A DNA stretch of 64,000 nucleotides from Arminella tubonensis (GTDB lineage Bacteria; Pseudomonadota; Alphaproteobacteria; Rhizobiales; Rhizobiaceae), in the NCBI RefSeq assembly GCF_003240585.1, contig NZ_PCDP01000038.1:62001-126000 (forward strand), read 5' to 3'. The translations under genes were made by a program, and so were the position numbers. The notes beneath the pieces are model-generated. The model had not been told where the DNA came from. It saw only the letters and a list, made by a program, of their open reading frames with translations, and did not search any database. Every line of letters starts with the position of its first letter. Position 1 is the stretch's first letter. Shown here one piece after another: positions 52,268 through 60,707 of the stretch.

Positions 52268-53572
52268 TCAGTGACCTTCCTGCTTCAACAGGCCATCGAC
52301 GGCATCAAGCTTCGATCGGCTCGTCGTGACGAATGTATTGAATGAAGAAGCGGCGTCCTGCCCCCCTCCCTCCTGGGTCGCCACCTCAGCGGCGGCTCCC
52401 GGCTCAACACTCGCCGAACCGGAGGATTTGTCTCCTGGCGCCTCGGTGGCAGCGGCTGCATCGTGTTCAGTATTACCTTGATTGGGAACACTAGACGACG
52501 TGGCTTGCGTCAGGCTTTTCGGGTCCGGCGCTCGCAGGACCTGCTCTGCTATCATCTTGGCGGCATCGCGAAGGGCGCGGTCCGGTGCATTGAGCTCGCC
52601 CTCCGGAACCAGATTGATATCCCGAACGGCGACGCCGACATCCGGCGTCGAGACGTTGGCTACACCGCCATAGAAGCTCGCCAGCGCGCTGAATGCCTCG
52701 CTGTCGTCGCTGGTGATATCCTGCGCACGGGCTGACGCCATCCTTGCCAGCTCGTTCTTGCCGGCGACGGCGGCTCGCCGAGCGATGCGAAGGTAGACTT
52801 CGCGCTGCCGCGGCGCATCCATGAAGGAGAGGATGTCGACAACGTCCTGTGGCTTCATCTCGGCACTCTCGTCGACCGCCAGCTGTACGAACAGATCGGC
52901 AAACTGGCTTGCGTAAGGCGAATGAAGAAAGCGCCTGACGTAGCGCTGCGAATAGCCGAGCCCTTCGGGAACCATCTTTGCCTCGGTTGCCAGCGCGATG
53001 GAACGGCGCAGCGCTGCCTCCTCGACGATCGTTCCCGGCGCCATCAACCTCGCCCAGTCGTAGAGCTGGAGGGCGGCTTTCGGGTTCTTGGCGCTCATCA
53101 CATTGCCGGCTACCAACGACAGATAGGGGCCGATCTTCTTGTCGCGATATTCCTTGGCAGCGTCTGCCATCGTGTTGACGACCAGCAGGCCTTTGCCGGT
53201 CAGGTACTTGCGGAGTACGTCGGCGACGCGGTTGTCGAAATGACCATCGACGTCGCGCGACATCAGATATTCCAGGGTCGCGGGATTGCCGCCGCTCATC
53301 GCATAGATCAGCACGGCATCGACGTTCCGCACGTCGTCAAAAACGGATTTGTCGGCGGACCGCAAGCGCTCGTCGAGCGTGGTCAGCAGAAATCGCTGCA
53401 TTTCTGCAGCCGAGTTGTCCCCGAGCACGACCGAATCCTGGACGAATTGCAGCGAGCGCAGCATCTTGTACGGCGGAAGATCCTGCTGATCTTCCGTACG
53501 ACCGGACCCCGGCACGAGCGTGCCGAGGGTCAAGGCGAGCATGAGGCTGTAGCGATGCATTGCGCGCGCCAT
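52268..53572 (-). CDS. motC: Periplasmic motility protein MotC
   Basis: This 434-residue exported protein has a signal peptide (about 8-24, LMLALTLGTLVPGSGRT) and a helical repeat domain (LQLYDWARLMAPGTIVEEAA, RQREVYLRIARRAAVAGKNE). A Thr/Ala/Glu-rich tail follows. MotC in Sinorhizobium binds MotB in the periplasm and is essential for motility. It is restricted to rhizobia and relatives. It starts three bases after the motB stop and is followed at once by fliK, forming motB-motC-fliK. Confidence 0.9.
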   Translation of the reverse strand: MARAMHRYSLMLALTLGTLVPGSGRTEDQQDLPPYKMLRSLQFVQDSVVLGDNSAAEMQRFLLTTLDERLRSADKSVFDDVRNVDAVLIYAMSGGNPATLEYLMSRDVDGHFDNRVADVLRKYLTGKGLLVVNTMADAAKEYRDKKIGPYLSLVAGNVMSAKNPKAALQLYDWARLMAPGTIVEEAALRRSIALATEAKMVPEGLGYSQRYVRRFLHSPYASQFADLFVQLAVDESAEMKPQDVVDILSFMDAPRQREVYLRIARRAAVAGKNELARMASARAQDITSDDSEAFSALASFYGGVANVSTPDVGVAVRDINLVPEGELNAPDRALRDAAKMIAEQVLRAPDPKSLTQATSSSVPNQGNTEHDAAAATEAPGDKSSGSASVEPGAAAEVATQEGGGQDAASSFNTFVTTSRSKLDAVDGLLKQEGH

Positions 53573-53575
53573 GAG

Positions 53576-54949
53576 CTACCCTTGCGTCCCCTGCACGAGG
53601 ATCTCTATACGGCGGTTTGCGTCGTTGAGCGGATCGTCCGGCAATTTCAGCCGACGATCGGCAAAACCCGACACCTGCGATATCCGTTTTTCGTCCAGCC
53701 CGCCGTGGACGAGCATGTAGTAGGCGCTTTCGGCACGGTCGAGCGAGAGGCGCCAATTGTCGTTCTGGCCGCCCTTGAACTGGCGCCCGTCGGTGTGACC
53801 GCGGATGACGATCCCGCCCTTTCGGTCTGCAAGGATTTTGCCGATCTTTTCCATCGCCAGCACCATCTCCCTGCGGGGCACCGCCGAACCGACGTTGAAC
53901 ATCGGATCGTTGCCCTGGTCGGAGATCGTCACCAGCAGTCCGCCTTCCGACGGCGTGACCACAAGGCCCTCCGCGAGCTGACCGGCAACGCCGCTGATCT
54001 GCTGCGTAATGGCCTGCTGCAAGTCCTTGGCCTGCTTCTCCTGATCCTTGGTCGCTGATGTTGGGCCTGCGGATTTCTTATCCGCCGCCTCTGCCTTCTG
54101 ATCCCCAGCCTTCTGCTCGCCAGACTTCTCGCCCAGATTCGCCTGATCGGATGGTGCCGGCTGCTTGCCGGCCTGCTTCTTCTGACCCGGCACCGGCGGC
54201 TTTTCCGGCGATTGCTGATCGGACACCGTCGGTTGATCCTCCGGCGTCTGCGGCTTGTCGGTTATCTCCCCGGAATCGGAGGCGGTGGCCTTAGCCATGG
54301 CCACGACCTCGCCCTTCGACGCCGTCTCGCTCTTTGAGTCTTCCTTGTCGTTCTTTTTCGACGCGCTGGAGACCTGAACCTGCTTGGTCCAGAAGTCAGG
54401 ATCGAAAGGATCGCGATAGGCCTCGCCGCCGTCGGCTCCGGTCGCAGGCCCCGAGGTGCTGGCGCCGCCGTCTCCCTTGGCGCTGACATTTGCCTGCTGC
54501 CCAACTTCCTGAGCGATTTCGGCGAGTACCGAATAAGGATTCTCGAAGAAGTCCGCCTCGGAATAATTGGTCTGATCGCCCGCAGTCGCCGTCTGGTCCT
54601 CGCCGGTCTTTGCCGACGTACCGTTGGTCTGCTGCTCTTCCTTCTGCTTCGACTTATCGTGCTTTTCTTCGCCGTCAGCCTGGTCGACGGGCTTCTTCAA
54701 GCCTTTCTCGGATGGCTTCTCGTCAGCGAGCTTGATGGGGTTGAAATAGGAGGCGACGGAGGCCTTCGTCTCCTCGTTTGCCGCATTCACCAGCCACATC
54801 ACCAGGAAGAAGGCCATCATCGCCGTCATGAAGTCGGCATAGGCGATCTTCCAGGCGCCGCCATGGCCGCCCTCGTGATCGCCGCCGCCATGACGCTTGA
54901 TGATGATGATTTCATTCTTGCCGTGGTGATGGTTCTCGTTGTCGCTCAT
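53576..54949 (-). CDS. motB: Flagellar stator protein MotB
   Basis: This 457-residue stator has a His/Gly-rich N-terminus, one TM at about 33-56 (AWKIAYADFMTAMMAFFLVM) with the proton-channel Asp39, and a very long hydrophilic linker (about 60-300) rich in Lys, Glu, Ala, Gln. A C-terminal OmpA/peptidoglycan-binding domain carries IVIRGHTDGRQFKGGQNDNW (shortened GHTDGRQFKGGQNDNW), LSLDRAESAYYML and NRRIEILV. The linker is much longer than in enteric MotB (308 residues total). It overlaps the upstream FliH-like gene by four bases; motA is not in this window. Confidence 0.93.
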   Translation of the reverse strand: MSDNENHHHGKNEIIIIKRHGGGDHEGGHGGAWKIAYADFMTAMMAFFLVMWLVNAANEETKASVASYFNPIKLADEKPSEKGLKKPVDQADGEEKHDKSKQKEEQQTNGTSAKTGEDQTATAGDQTNYSEADFFENPYSVLAEIAQEVGQQANVSAKGDGGASTSGPATGADGGEAYRDPFDPDFWTKQVQVSSASKKNDKEDSKSETASKGEVVAMAKATASDSGEITDKPQTPEDQPTVSDQQSPEKPPVPGQKKQAGKQPAPSDQANLGEKSGEQKAGDQKAEAADKKSAGPTSATKDQEKQAKDLQQAITQQISGVAGQLAEGLVVTPSEGGLLVTISDQGNDPMFNVGSAVPRREMVLAMEKIGKILADRKGGIVIRGHTDGRQFKGGQNDNWRLSLDRAESAYYMLVHGGLDEKRISQVSGFADRRLKLPDDPLNDANRRIEILVQGTQG

Positions 54950-55581
54950 GCCAGGATCTTCCTCAAGCTATCCGCCCAGGCGGACATGCGCGTCACGAGA
55001 ACGCTGTCACCGATGGTCACGGAAAGATCGACGTCCTTCGCCTCGACGTGCCGAAGCATGCTGCTGTTTTCGCCGAGATGGGCGGCAAGGCTTTCGAAGA
55101 GATGACGGGGGCCATCGACCGTGATCGTTCCGACCACACCTTCGAGGATGGCGGCAGTTACCAGATCAGCGAGATCGGCGACAGCCTTCTGCGTCAACAC
55201 CTCCGTCATGACGGGCGCCAGCGCATTTGACGTTTCGACGCTGACCGCCTGCCCGAGCGCCACGGCGATTTTCCCAAGGCTCGACGCAATGTGCTCGGCG
55301 GCCTGGATTTCATACTCGGCGCGAAGGGCGTCGAGTTCGAGGGAATGCGCCGATGCACGCTCGTCGATCTCGGCCTGATGTCTCAGCGAAAGTTCCCGCG
55401 TGGCAGCCTCGTGACCTTCGGCATAGGCTTCACGGCGCTCGGCTTCGATGTCGACAGCCGGCTCCTCGTACATATCAGCAAAGCCGCCCGGATTCTCGAA
55501 GGACGGCGTGGGATCAAAGGTGGCGGGCGCCGGTCTCTCGGCGCCAAAATCCTTCAAATAGCGCGAAAGTGCAGGACTCAT
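54946..55581 (-). CDS. FliH-like flagellar export stator (hypothetical)
   Basis: This 211-residue protein has an N-terminal conserved SPALSRYLKDFG, then a coiled-coil AERREAYAEGHEAATRELSL (about 45-64) and a C-terminal globular part (ITVDGPRHLFESLAAHLGE, VTIGDSVLVTRMSAWADSLR). This layout (EGxxxA coiled coil then a domain with IxVxGP...L) is that of FliH/SctL proteins that regulate the export ATPase. Assignment is by pattern. The ATG at 55581 is preferred; the longer frame to 55818 starts in the flagellin gap and has noncoding-like composition. Overlaps motB by four bases. Confidence 0.6.
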   Translation of the reverse strand: MSPALSRYLKDFGAERPAPATFDPTPSFENPGGFADMYEEPAVDIEAERREAYAEGHEAATRELSLRHQAEIDERASAHSLELDALRAEYEIQAAEHIASSLGKIAVALGQAVSVETSNALAPVMTEVLTQKAVADLADLVTAAILEGVVGTITVDGPRHLFESLAAHLGENSSMLRHVEAKDVDLSVTIGDSVLVTRMSAWADSLRKILA

Positions 55582-55845
55582 GCTTTGCGTCCGCCTGTCA
55601 GATTTCCTGGACGGCTCATATCCGCGCGATCGGTTCGATCCGCTGCCTCGATTTTCATGCTCAAAACGTTGATCATCACGCTTCCGGTTTCCGTCCTGTG
55701 GCCGCCAACGCGGCTTCGGCAAAGCCTGCCGAGCGGCAGAGGTCCATGCCTTAGGACTGGAAAGTATGAGGTCAAACTTGTGCGAGGATGAATGATGCCG
55801 ACCCTTGCCGGCAGACATTCGAGCGGTTGGGCGAGCGATTGGCGA

Positions 55846-56817
55846 TCAATTGGCCTGGAGCAGGATGAGCACCTTGCTTGCCATGGTATTGGCAATCGAC
55901 AGCGACTGTACGCCCATCTGCTGCGCCGTCGTCAGTGCCGTGATCCGTGCAGAGATTTCTTCCTGATTGGTATCGACCAGGCTGCCGATGGTCGTCTTCA
56001 GACTGTCGGTGAGATCCGAGATGAAGGTCGATTGCTGGTCGAGGCGCGACTGCATGACACCCATTGTCGAATCGGCAGAGGTAGCGGATGCGAGCAGCTT
56101 GGCCACGACATCCTGCATATCGGACAGTTGTTGCGTGGTGGTGGTGCTGGAGAGCGAAATTTCCGTACCTGCAGTCTGGGCGGAACCAGTCCCCACCGGC
56201 AGAAGATAGTAGTTGCGAGGAGTGGACGTTCCATCCGACTGGATCGTGTTGGCGTCGATATTCTTGGTCAGCAGTCCGCGGCTCGGATCGGCGGTGTCGA
56301 TCATCAAGGCCTGGGAGCCATCGTAATTGACCGACTGGAGATAGACCTGGCCGCCGGTTCCACGGGCAAAGCCGCTGATGACGGATTTCGTAAGGTCCGG
56401 CTGCTGGTCGCTATTGTACAGCCAGTTCTCGCCGGCGACGGATGCACTCTGGCTCGTCGTCTGCAGCGTGCCCTTAAGCTGCTGCAACGTCTGGTTCAAT
56501 GCTGTCCTGTCGGCGCCGGCTTCCTGGGCGCTGACAAGGATATTCTGAATGCTCGAAAGCGTCTTGACGATGCTATCCATCGCGGTGGAGGCGGTGTCGA
56601 CCTTGCTTTGGCCGAGACCCATGGCGTCGCCGATGGTCGAGAGGCTGCTGCTGTCGGCGCGCATCGTCGTCGCCATTGACCAGTAGGACGGATCGTCCGC
56701 CGCCGTCTCGACACGAAGCGCCGACGAGGATTGCTCCTGAGCCTTCTCAAGGTCCTTGTTCACACCGCGCAGCACGGTCAGCGCACCCAAGGCGGCAGAG
56801 TTTATCGAAGTGCCCAT
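55846..56817 (-). CDS. Flagellin, fourth paralog of the tandem cluster
   Basis: This 323-residue flagellin is more divergent than the other three. The N-terminal D0/D1 helix starts at TSINSAALGALTVLRGVNKDL (shortened SAALGALTVLRGVN) with AADDPSYWSMATTMRADSSS. The C-terminal D1/D0 helix is ITALTTAQQMGVQSLSIAN followed by TMASKVLILLQAN. The middle (about 160-255) has its own insertion. The ATG at 56817 is the normal flagellin start; a longer frame to 56907 is not used. Conserved GGCATGA upstream element. It may correspond to flaD or flaC of other rhizobia; naming is uncertain. Confidence 0.9.
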   Translation of the reverse strand: MGTSINSAALGALTVLRGVNKDLEKAQEQSSSALRVETAADDPSYWSMATTMRADSSSLSTIGDAMGLGQSKVDTASTAMDSIVKTLSSIQNILVSAQEAGADRTALNQTLQQLKGTLQTTSQSASVAGENWLYNSDQQPDLTKSVISGFARGTGGQVYLQSVNYDGSQALMIDTADPSRGLLTKNIDANTIQSDGTSTPRNYYLLPVGTGSAQTAGTEISLSSTTTTQQLSDMQDVVAKLLASATSADSTMGVMQSRLDQQSTFISDLTDSLKTTIGSLVDTNQEEISARITALTTAQQMGVQSLSIANTMASKVLILLQAN

Positions 56818-56863
56818 CGAAAGCCCGTATGTTTGTGGAGGGTGGCAGGCCGGATAGAACCGG

Positions 56864-56890
56864 CAACGACGTTTCGGCCTCATGCCCGCC
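56864..56890 (-). promoter_or_regulatory. Conserved flagellin promoter element, fourth flagellin
   Basis: The minus strand reads GGCATGAGGCCGAAACGTCG followed by TTGCC, related to the GGCATGA-centred elements before flaA, flaB and flaC. It lies about 55-70 bases upstream of the start codon. Confidence 0.5.
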
Positions 56891-57030
56891 TGTGGGAAGT
56901 TTCCCAACGCGGCCCGTCGCTTGCAGCAAATCAGCTACGACGCAGAGTTAACAAAACAACAACGACCTCTGCAAGCTCTAATCGGCGCTCGCCGAATTGC
57001 ACGCAAGCCACGGTCAAGGCTCGAGAAAAA

Positions 57031-57060
57031 TGAGGCCGCGCCGTCGCCGGCGCGGCCTGC
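57031..57060 (-). terminator. Terminator of flaC
   Basis: Ten-base arms AGGCCGCGCC (57033-57042) and GGCGCGGCCT (57049-57058) have a six-base loop. On the minus strand they are followed by CATTTTTC. It lies about 25 bases past the flaC stop. Confidence 0.8.
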
Positions 57061-57083
57061 AAATGGCCTGAGGACTACCCCTC

Positions 57084-58013
57084 TTAGTTCTTGAAGAGCG
57101 AAAGGATGTTCTGAGCGCTGCTATTGGCGATCGAGAGGGACTGTACCGCGAGTTGCTGCTGCGTCTGCAGGGCAGAAAGCTTGCTGGATTCCTCTTCCAT
57201 GTCGGCGTCCACGAGCTTGCCGACGCCGGAGCTGATGGAGTCGCTCAGCGAAGAGACGAAGTTCGTCTGCAGGTCGATGCGCGAGGAAAGCGAACCGAGC
57301 TGCGATCCGGCAGCCGTCAGGGCTTTCAGTGCGCCTTCGACCATGCTCAGCGCGCTGTCGATGCCGCCAGAGGTCATGTTGGTGATGTCGAGGCTGTAGA
57401 CCGAGAAGCTCGTGGCGCTGTTGGCCAGGGTCTGGACAGTGCCGAGGATGCCCGAGCTGGTAATGATGACGCCGGTCGAATTGGAGCCGAACAGGACGTT
57501 ACCGGTAGCAGTGTCGCTGAACGTGTAGCTGGTGCTCTGAACCGAAACACCGCCGGTGGCGCTGCGGACGAAGGATGACACGACCGATGCCGAAGCGCCT
57601 GACGATGCGACCATCCAGTTCTGGCCGGAGAACGAAGCGGACTGCGCGACGCTCGACAGCTGCTGCTGCAGCTGGGTGATTTCGTCCTGGACGTCACCCT
57701 TGTCGACACTGCCCTCTTCGGCGCTGACGAGCTTTGCCTTGATCGACTGGACGATGCTGATGGCGCTGTCCATTGCGGTCGAAGCGGTATCAACCTTGGC
57801 AGCGCCGAGCCCGAGGGCGTCGGAAACGGCGCTCATCGCGCCGCCGTCGGAGCGCATGGTGGTCGCGATCGACCAGTAGGCAGCGTTATCAGAAGCCTTC
57901 GAAATGCGCAGGCCCGACGAAACAGCGTTCTGAGTGTGCCCGAGATCGGAATTGATGCCGCGCAACGTCTGGAGAGCTGCCATTGCCGCGTTGTTCGTGA
58001 GAATGCTGGTCAT
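57084..58013 (-). CDS. flaC: Flagellin FlaC
   Basis: This 309-residue flagellin has N-terminal NNAAMAALQTLRGINSDLGH, a short variable centre, and C-terminal LQTQQQLAVQSLSIANSSAQ followed by NILSLFKN. It shares long near-identical stretches with FlaA and FlaB (for example AKLVSAEEGSVDKGDVQDEI and SSLSDSISSGVGKLVDA). It is the third of the tandem array counted in transcription order. Each flagellin has its own terminator and a GGCATGA element upstream, so they are likely separate transcripts. The symbol follows gene order. Confidence 0.88.
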   Translation of the reverse strand: MTSILTNNAAMAALQTLRGINSDLGHTQNAVSSGLRISKASDNAAYWSIATTMRSDGGAMSAVSDALGLGAAKVDTASTAMDSAISIVQSIKAKLVSAEEGSVDKGDVQDEITQLQQQLSSVAQSASFSGQNWMVASSGASASVVSSFVRSATGGVSVQSTSYTFSDTATGNVLFGSNSTGVIITSSGILGTVQTLANSATSFSVYSLDITNMTSGGIDSALSMVEGALKALTAAGSQLGSLSSRIDLQTNFVSSLSDSISSGVGKLVDADMEEESSKLSALQTQQQLAVQSLSIANSSAQNILSLFKN

Positions 58014-58069
58014 TGAAAAATTGCCCCTTATGGCGTGATTTTAGCAGGGACATTCCGGTCTTACGGCCG

Positions 58070-58100
58070 GTAACGGTGATCAGCGTCATGCCTGTTAACC
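58070..58100 (-). promoter_or_regulatory. Conserved flagellin promoter element, flaC
   Basis: The minus strand reads GTTAACAGGCATGACGCTGA then TCACCGTTA. TTAAC and CCGTT are 17 bases apart, a spacing compatible with the sigma28-like flagellin promoters of rhizobia. It is about 60-85 bases upstream of the start. Confidence 0.55.
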
Positions 58101-58197
58101 GGCCCTTAGGTGAAGTTAACCAACCGTTGCGTTAGGGGCAGATGACAACATTATGATTAATCAATAGTTAACGCGCGGTCCTAAAAGCCAATCGCAT

Positions 58198-58228
58198 GAA
58201 AAAACCGCGCCCTTTCGGAGCGCGGTTT
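58198..58228 (-). terminator. Terminator of flaB
   Basis: Nine-base arms AAACCGCGC (58202-58210) and GCGCGGTTT (58220-58228) enclose a nine-base loop. The minus-strand transcript then reads T residues from the complement of 58199-58204. About 35 bases past the flaB stop. Confidence 0.85.
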
Positions 58229-58259
58229 CTGTTTTTCGATGGTTTGATGGCTGCTGCGC

Positions 58260-59180
58260 TTAACGGAAGAGCGACAGGATGCTCTGCGACGAGGAGTTGG
58301 CGATCGAGAGGGACTGAACTGCCAGCTGCTGCTGCGTCTGCAGGGCAGAAAGCTTGCTCGATTCCTGTTCCATGTTGGCATCAACGAGCTTGCCGACGCC
58401 TGAGGTGATTGCATCGCTCAGCGAAGAGACGAAGGTCGTCTGCAGATCGATGCGCGAAGAAAGCGAACCGAGCTGCGAACCGGCAGCGGTCATTGCCGTC
58501 AATGCGTTTTCAACCATGGTCAGCGCCGTGTCGATGCCGCCAGATGTCATGTTGCTGATGTCGAGGCTGTAGACCGAGTAGCTCGAAGAACCGAAGGTGG
58601 TCGTCGTGCCGAGGATGCCCGAGCTGGTGGTGATGACGCCGACCGAGTCAGAGCCGAACAGGACGTTGCCGGTAGCAGTGTCGCTGAACGTGTAGCTTGT
58701 GCTCTGAACCGATACGCCGCCGGTTGCGCTGCGGATGAAGGAAGATACAACCGATGCGGACGCGCCGGACGATGCAACCATCCAGTTCTGGCCGGAGAAC
58801 GAAGCGGACTGTGCAACGCTCGACAGCTGCTGCTGAAGCTGGGTGATTTCGTCCTGGACGTCGCCCTTGTCAACGCTGCCTTCTTCGGCAGTGACGAGCT
58901 TTGCCTTGATCGACTGGACGATGCTGATGGCGCTGTCCATTGCGGTCGAAGCGGTATCAACCTTGGCAGCGCCGAGGCCGAGTGCGTCGGAGACAGCGCT
59001 CATGGCGCCGTTGTCGCCGCGCATGGTTGTTGCAATCGACCAGTAAGCGGCGTTGTCGGAAGCTGTGGAAATGCGCAGGCCGGACGAGACAGCATTCTGT
59101 GTCTGCCCGAGGCTGTTGTTGATGCCGCGCAGCGTCTGGAGAGCAGCCATTGCTGCATTGTTCGTGATAATGCTTGTCAT
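58260..59180 (-). CDS. flaB: Flagellin FlaB
   Basis: This 306-residue flagellin is nearly identical to FlaA in the conserved parts, with N-terminal TNNAAMAALQTLRGINNSLG and C-terminal QQQLAVQSLSIANSSSQSIL followed by SLFR. The centre has SGILGTTTTFGSSSYSVYSL shared with FlaA. Rhizobial complex filaments are built from several such subunits. Second of the tandem array. Own upstream element and own terminator. Confidence 0.9.
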   Translation of the reverse strand: MTSIITNNAAMAALQTLRGINNSLGQTQNAVSSGLRISTASDNAAYWSIATTMRGDNGAMSAVSDALGLGAAKVDTASTAMDSAISIVQSIKAKLVTAEEGSVDKGDVQDEITQLQQQLSSVAQSASFSGQNWMVASSGASASVVSSFIRSATGGVSVQSTSYTFSDTATGNVLFGSDSVGVITTSSGILGTTTTFGSSSYSVYSLDISNMTSGGIDTALTMVENALTAMTAAGSQLGSLSSRIDLQTTFVSSLSDAITSGVGKLVDANMEQESSKLSALQTQQQLAVQSLSIANSSSQSILSLFR

Positions 59181-59233
59181 ATTGTTTCATTGCCCCTTGG
59201 CAGTGTTAAAAGGGACATTCCGGATTGCCACCG

Positions 59234-59262
59234 GGAACGGCTGTCAGCTTCATGCCTGCTAA
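59234..59262 (-). promoter_or_regulatory. Conserved flagellin promoter element, flaB
   Basis: The minus strand reads GTTAGCAGGCATGAAGCTGA then CAGCCGTTC. It shares AGGCATGANGCTGA and CCGTT with the flaC element at the same spacing. It is about 55-80 bases upstream of the start. Confidence 0.55.
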
Positions 59263-59350
59263 CCAAACTGTTAAGGTTAACTCGCCGTTTCGATGGGCTC
59301 ATAAGACATCAAGATGGTAAAAAATATCTAAACGAAATTCCTAATAACAT

Positions 59351-59382
59351 AAAAAAAACCGCACCTTAATCAGGTGCGGTTT
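59351..59382 (-). terminator. Terminator of flaA
   Basis: Eleven-base arms AAACCGCACCT (59356-59366) and AGGTGCGGTTT (59372-59382) have a five-base loop, followed on the minus strand by eight T residues (complement of 59351-59358). About 65 bases past the flaA stop. Confidence 0.88.
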
Positions 59383-59446
59383 AACTCTTTGTTTAGAAAT
59401 GCGGCTGAGTTGCCCCAGCCGAATTTCGTTGTCGCTACCGCTGCGC

Positions 59447-60367
59447 TTAACGGAAGAGCGACAGGATGCTCTGCGACGAGGAGTTGGCGATCGAGAGGGA
59501 CTGGATGGCAAGCTGCTGCTGCGTCTGCAGGGCGGAAAGCTTGCTGGATTCCTGTTCCATGTTGGCGTCTACGAGCTTGCCAACACCTGACGTGATCGAG
59601 TCGCTCAGCGAAGAGACGAAAGTCGTCTGCAGGTCGATGCGCGAAGACATCGAGCCGAGCTTAGAGCCAGCCGAGGTCATTGCGGTCAACGCGTTTTCAA
59701 CCATGGTCAGCGCCGTGTCGATGCCGCCAGATGTCATGTTGGTGATGTCGAGGCTGTAGACCGAGTAGCTCGAAGAACCGAACGTGGTCGTCGTGCCGAG
59801 GATGCCCGAGCTGGTGGTGATGACGCCGACCGAGTCAGAGCCGAACAGGACGTTGCCGGTAGCAGTGTCGCTGAACGTGTAGCTGGAGCTCTGAACCGAA
59901 ACACCGCCGGTTGCGCTGCGGATGAAGGAAGATACAACCGATGCCGAAGCGCCGGACGATGCAACAACCCAGTTCTGACCGTTGAACGAAGCGGACTGTG
60001 CAACGCTCGACAGCTGCTGCTGCAGCTGGGAGATTTCGTCCTGGACGTCGCCCTTGTCAACGCTGCCTTCTTCGGCAGTGACGAGCTTTGCCTTGATCGA
60101 CTGGACGATGCTGATCGCGCTGTCCATTGCGGTCGAAGCGGTATCAACCTTGGCAGCGCCGAGGCCGAGGGCGTCGGAAACGGCACCCATGGCGCCATTG
60201 TCAGAACGCATGGTTGTTGCGATCGACCAGTAGGCAGCGTTGTCGGAAGCCGAAGAAACGCGGAGACCGGTCGAAACGGCCTTCTGCGTGGAGTTCAGGT
60301 TGTTGTTGATGCCGCGCAGCGTCTGGAGGGCTGCCATTGCGGAGTTGTTTGTATTGATGCTTGTCAT
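59447..60367 (-). CDS. flaA: Flagellin FlaA, first of the array
   Basis: This 306-residue flagellin has N-terminal NTNNSAMAALQTLRGINNNL and C-terminal QQQLAIQSLSIANSSSQSIL then SLFR. In Sinorhizobium and Rhizobium the first flagellin of the tandem cluster is the principal filament subunit. AGGGGAC precedes the start. Upstream lie the GGCATGA element and a palindrome. Divergent, across about 340 bases, from the OGT-type glycosyltransferase. Confidence 0.9.
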   Translation of the reverse strand: MTSINTNNSAMAALQTLRGINNNLNSTQKAVSTGLRVSSASDNAAYWSIATTMRSDNGAMGAVSDALGLGAAKVDTASTAMDSAISIVQSIKAKLVTAEEGSVDKGDVQDEISQLQQQLSSVAQSASFNGQNWVVASSGASASVVSSFIRSATGGVSVQSSSYTFSDTATGNVLFGSDSVGVITTSSGILGTTTTFGSSSYSVYSLDITNMTSGGIDTALTMVENALTAMTSAGSKLGSMSSRIDLQTTFVSSLSDSITSGVGKLVDANMEQESSKLSALQTQQQLAIQSLSIANSSSQSILSLFR

Positions 60368-60432
60368 AAGTGTGTCCCCTGAGAACTGGATACAAAAAGG
60401 AGGACATTACCGGACTTCAGATACCGGCGATG

Positions 60433-60473
60433 ACGGAGCGGCTTCATGCCTCGGTCCCAATCTGTTGGGGACC
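60433..60473 (-). promoter_or_regulatory. flaA upstream element and overlapping palindrome
   Basis: The minus strand reads AGGCATGAAGCCGCTCCGTC, related to the elements before flaB and flaC, about 65-85 bases upstream of flaA. Next to it GGTCCCAA (60453-60460) and TTGGGGACC (60465-60473) form an imperfect hairpin or operator with one extra G. Confidence 0.5.
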
Positions 60474-60707
60474 AAATCCGTCATGTCACGCACAAACTCG
60501 CATCCATTGCTTGCCAACATCTTAAGAACGCGAGCGGCGAAAGGCCTACCGCGCAACGTGATTAACGCACGGTGAAGGTGTTTCAATGTGGGCACTGCGA
60601 CATCGGCTTCAGGCAAGCTACGCCAGCTAGTCTTCCGTCGAATCCATGATGGTCGACGCTGGCCGCCGGCCGGACATAAACCGTAATTTCGCTCGGAGTT
60701 TTCGCTT
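60474..60707. other. Upstream region of the OGT-type gene
   Basis: This gap between the flaA upstream element and the TTG start at 60708 contains no convincing ORF; minus-strand frames here (60407-60742 and 60627-61121) are arginine-rich shadows. Promoters for both directions should lie here, but no confident -35/-10 can be named. Confidence 0.4.

Noticed and set aside
54022..54720. Repeated Lys/Glu/Gln-rich codons in motB as a DNA repeat
   Set aside because: Low complexity at protein level, not a true tandem DNA repeat.
56821..56907. N-terminal extension of the fourth flagellin
   Set aside because: The flagellin D0 helix begins at the ATG at 56817; the extension is Pro/Cys/Arg-rich and covers the promoter element.
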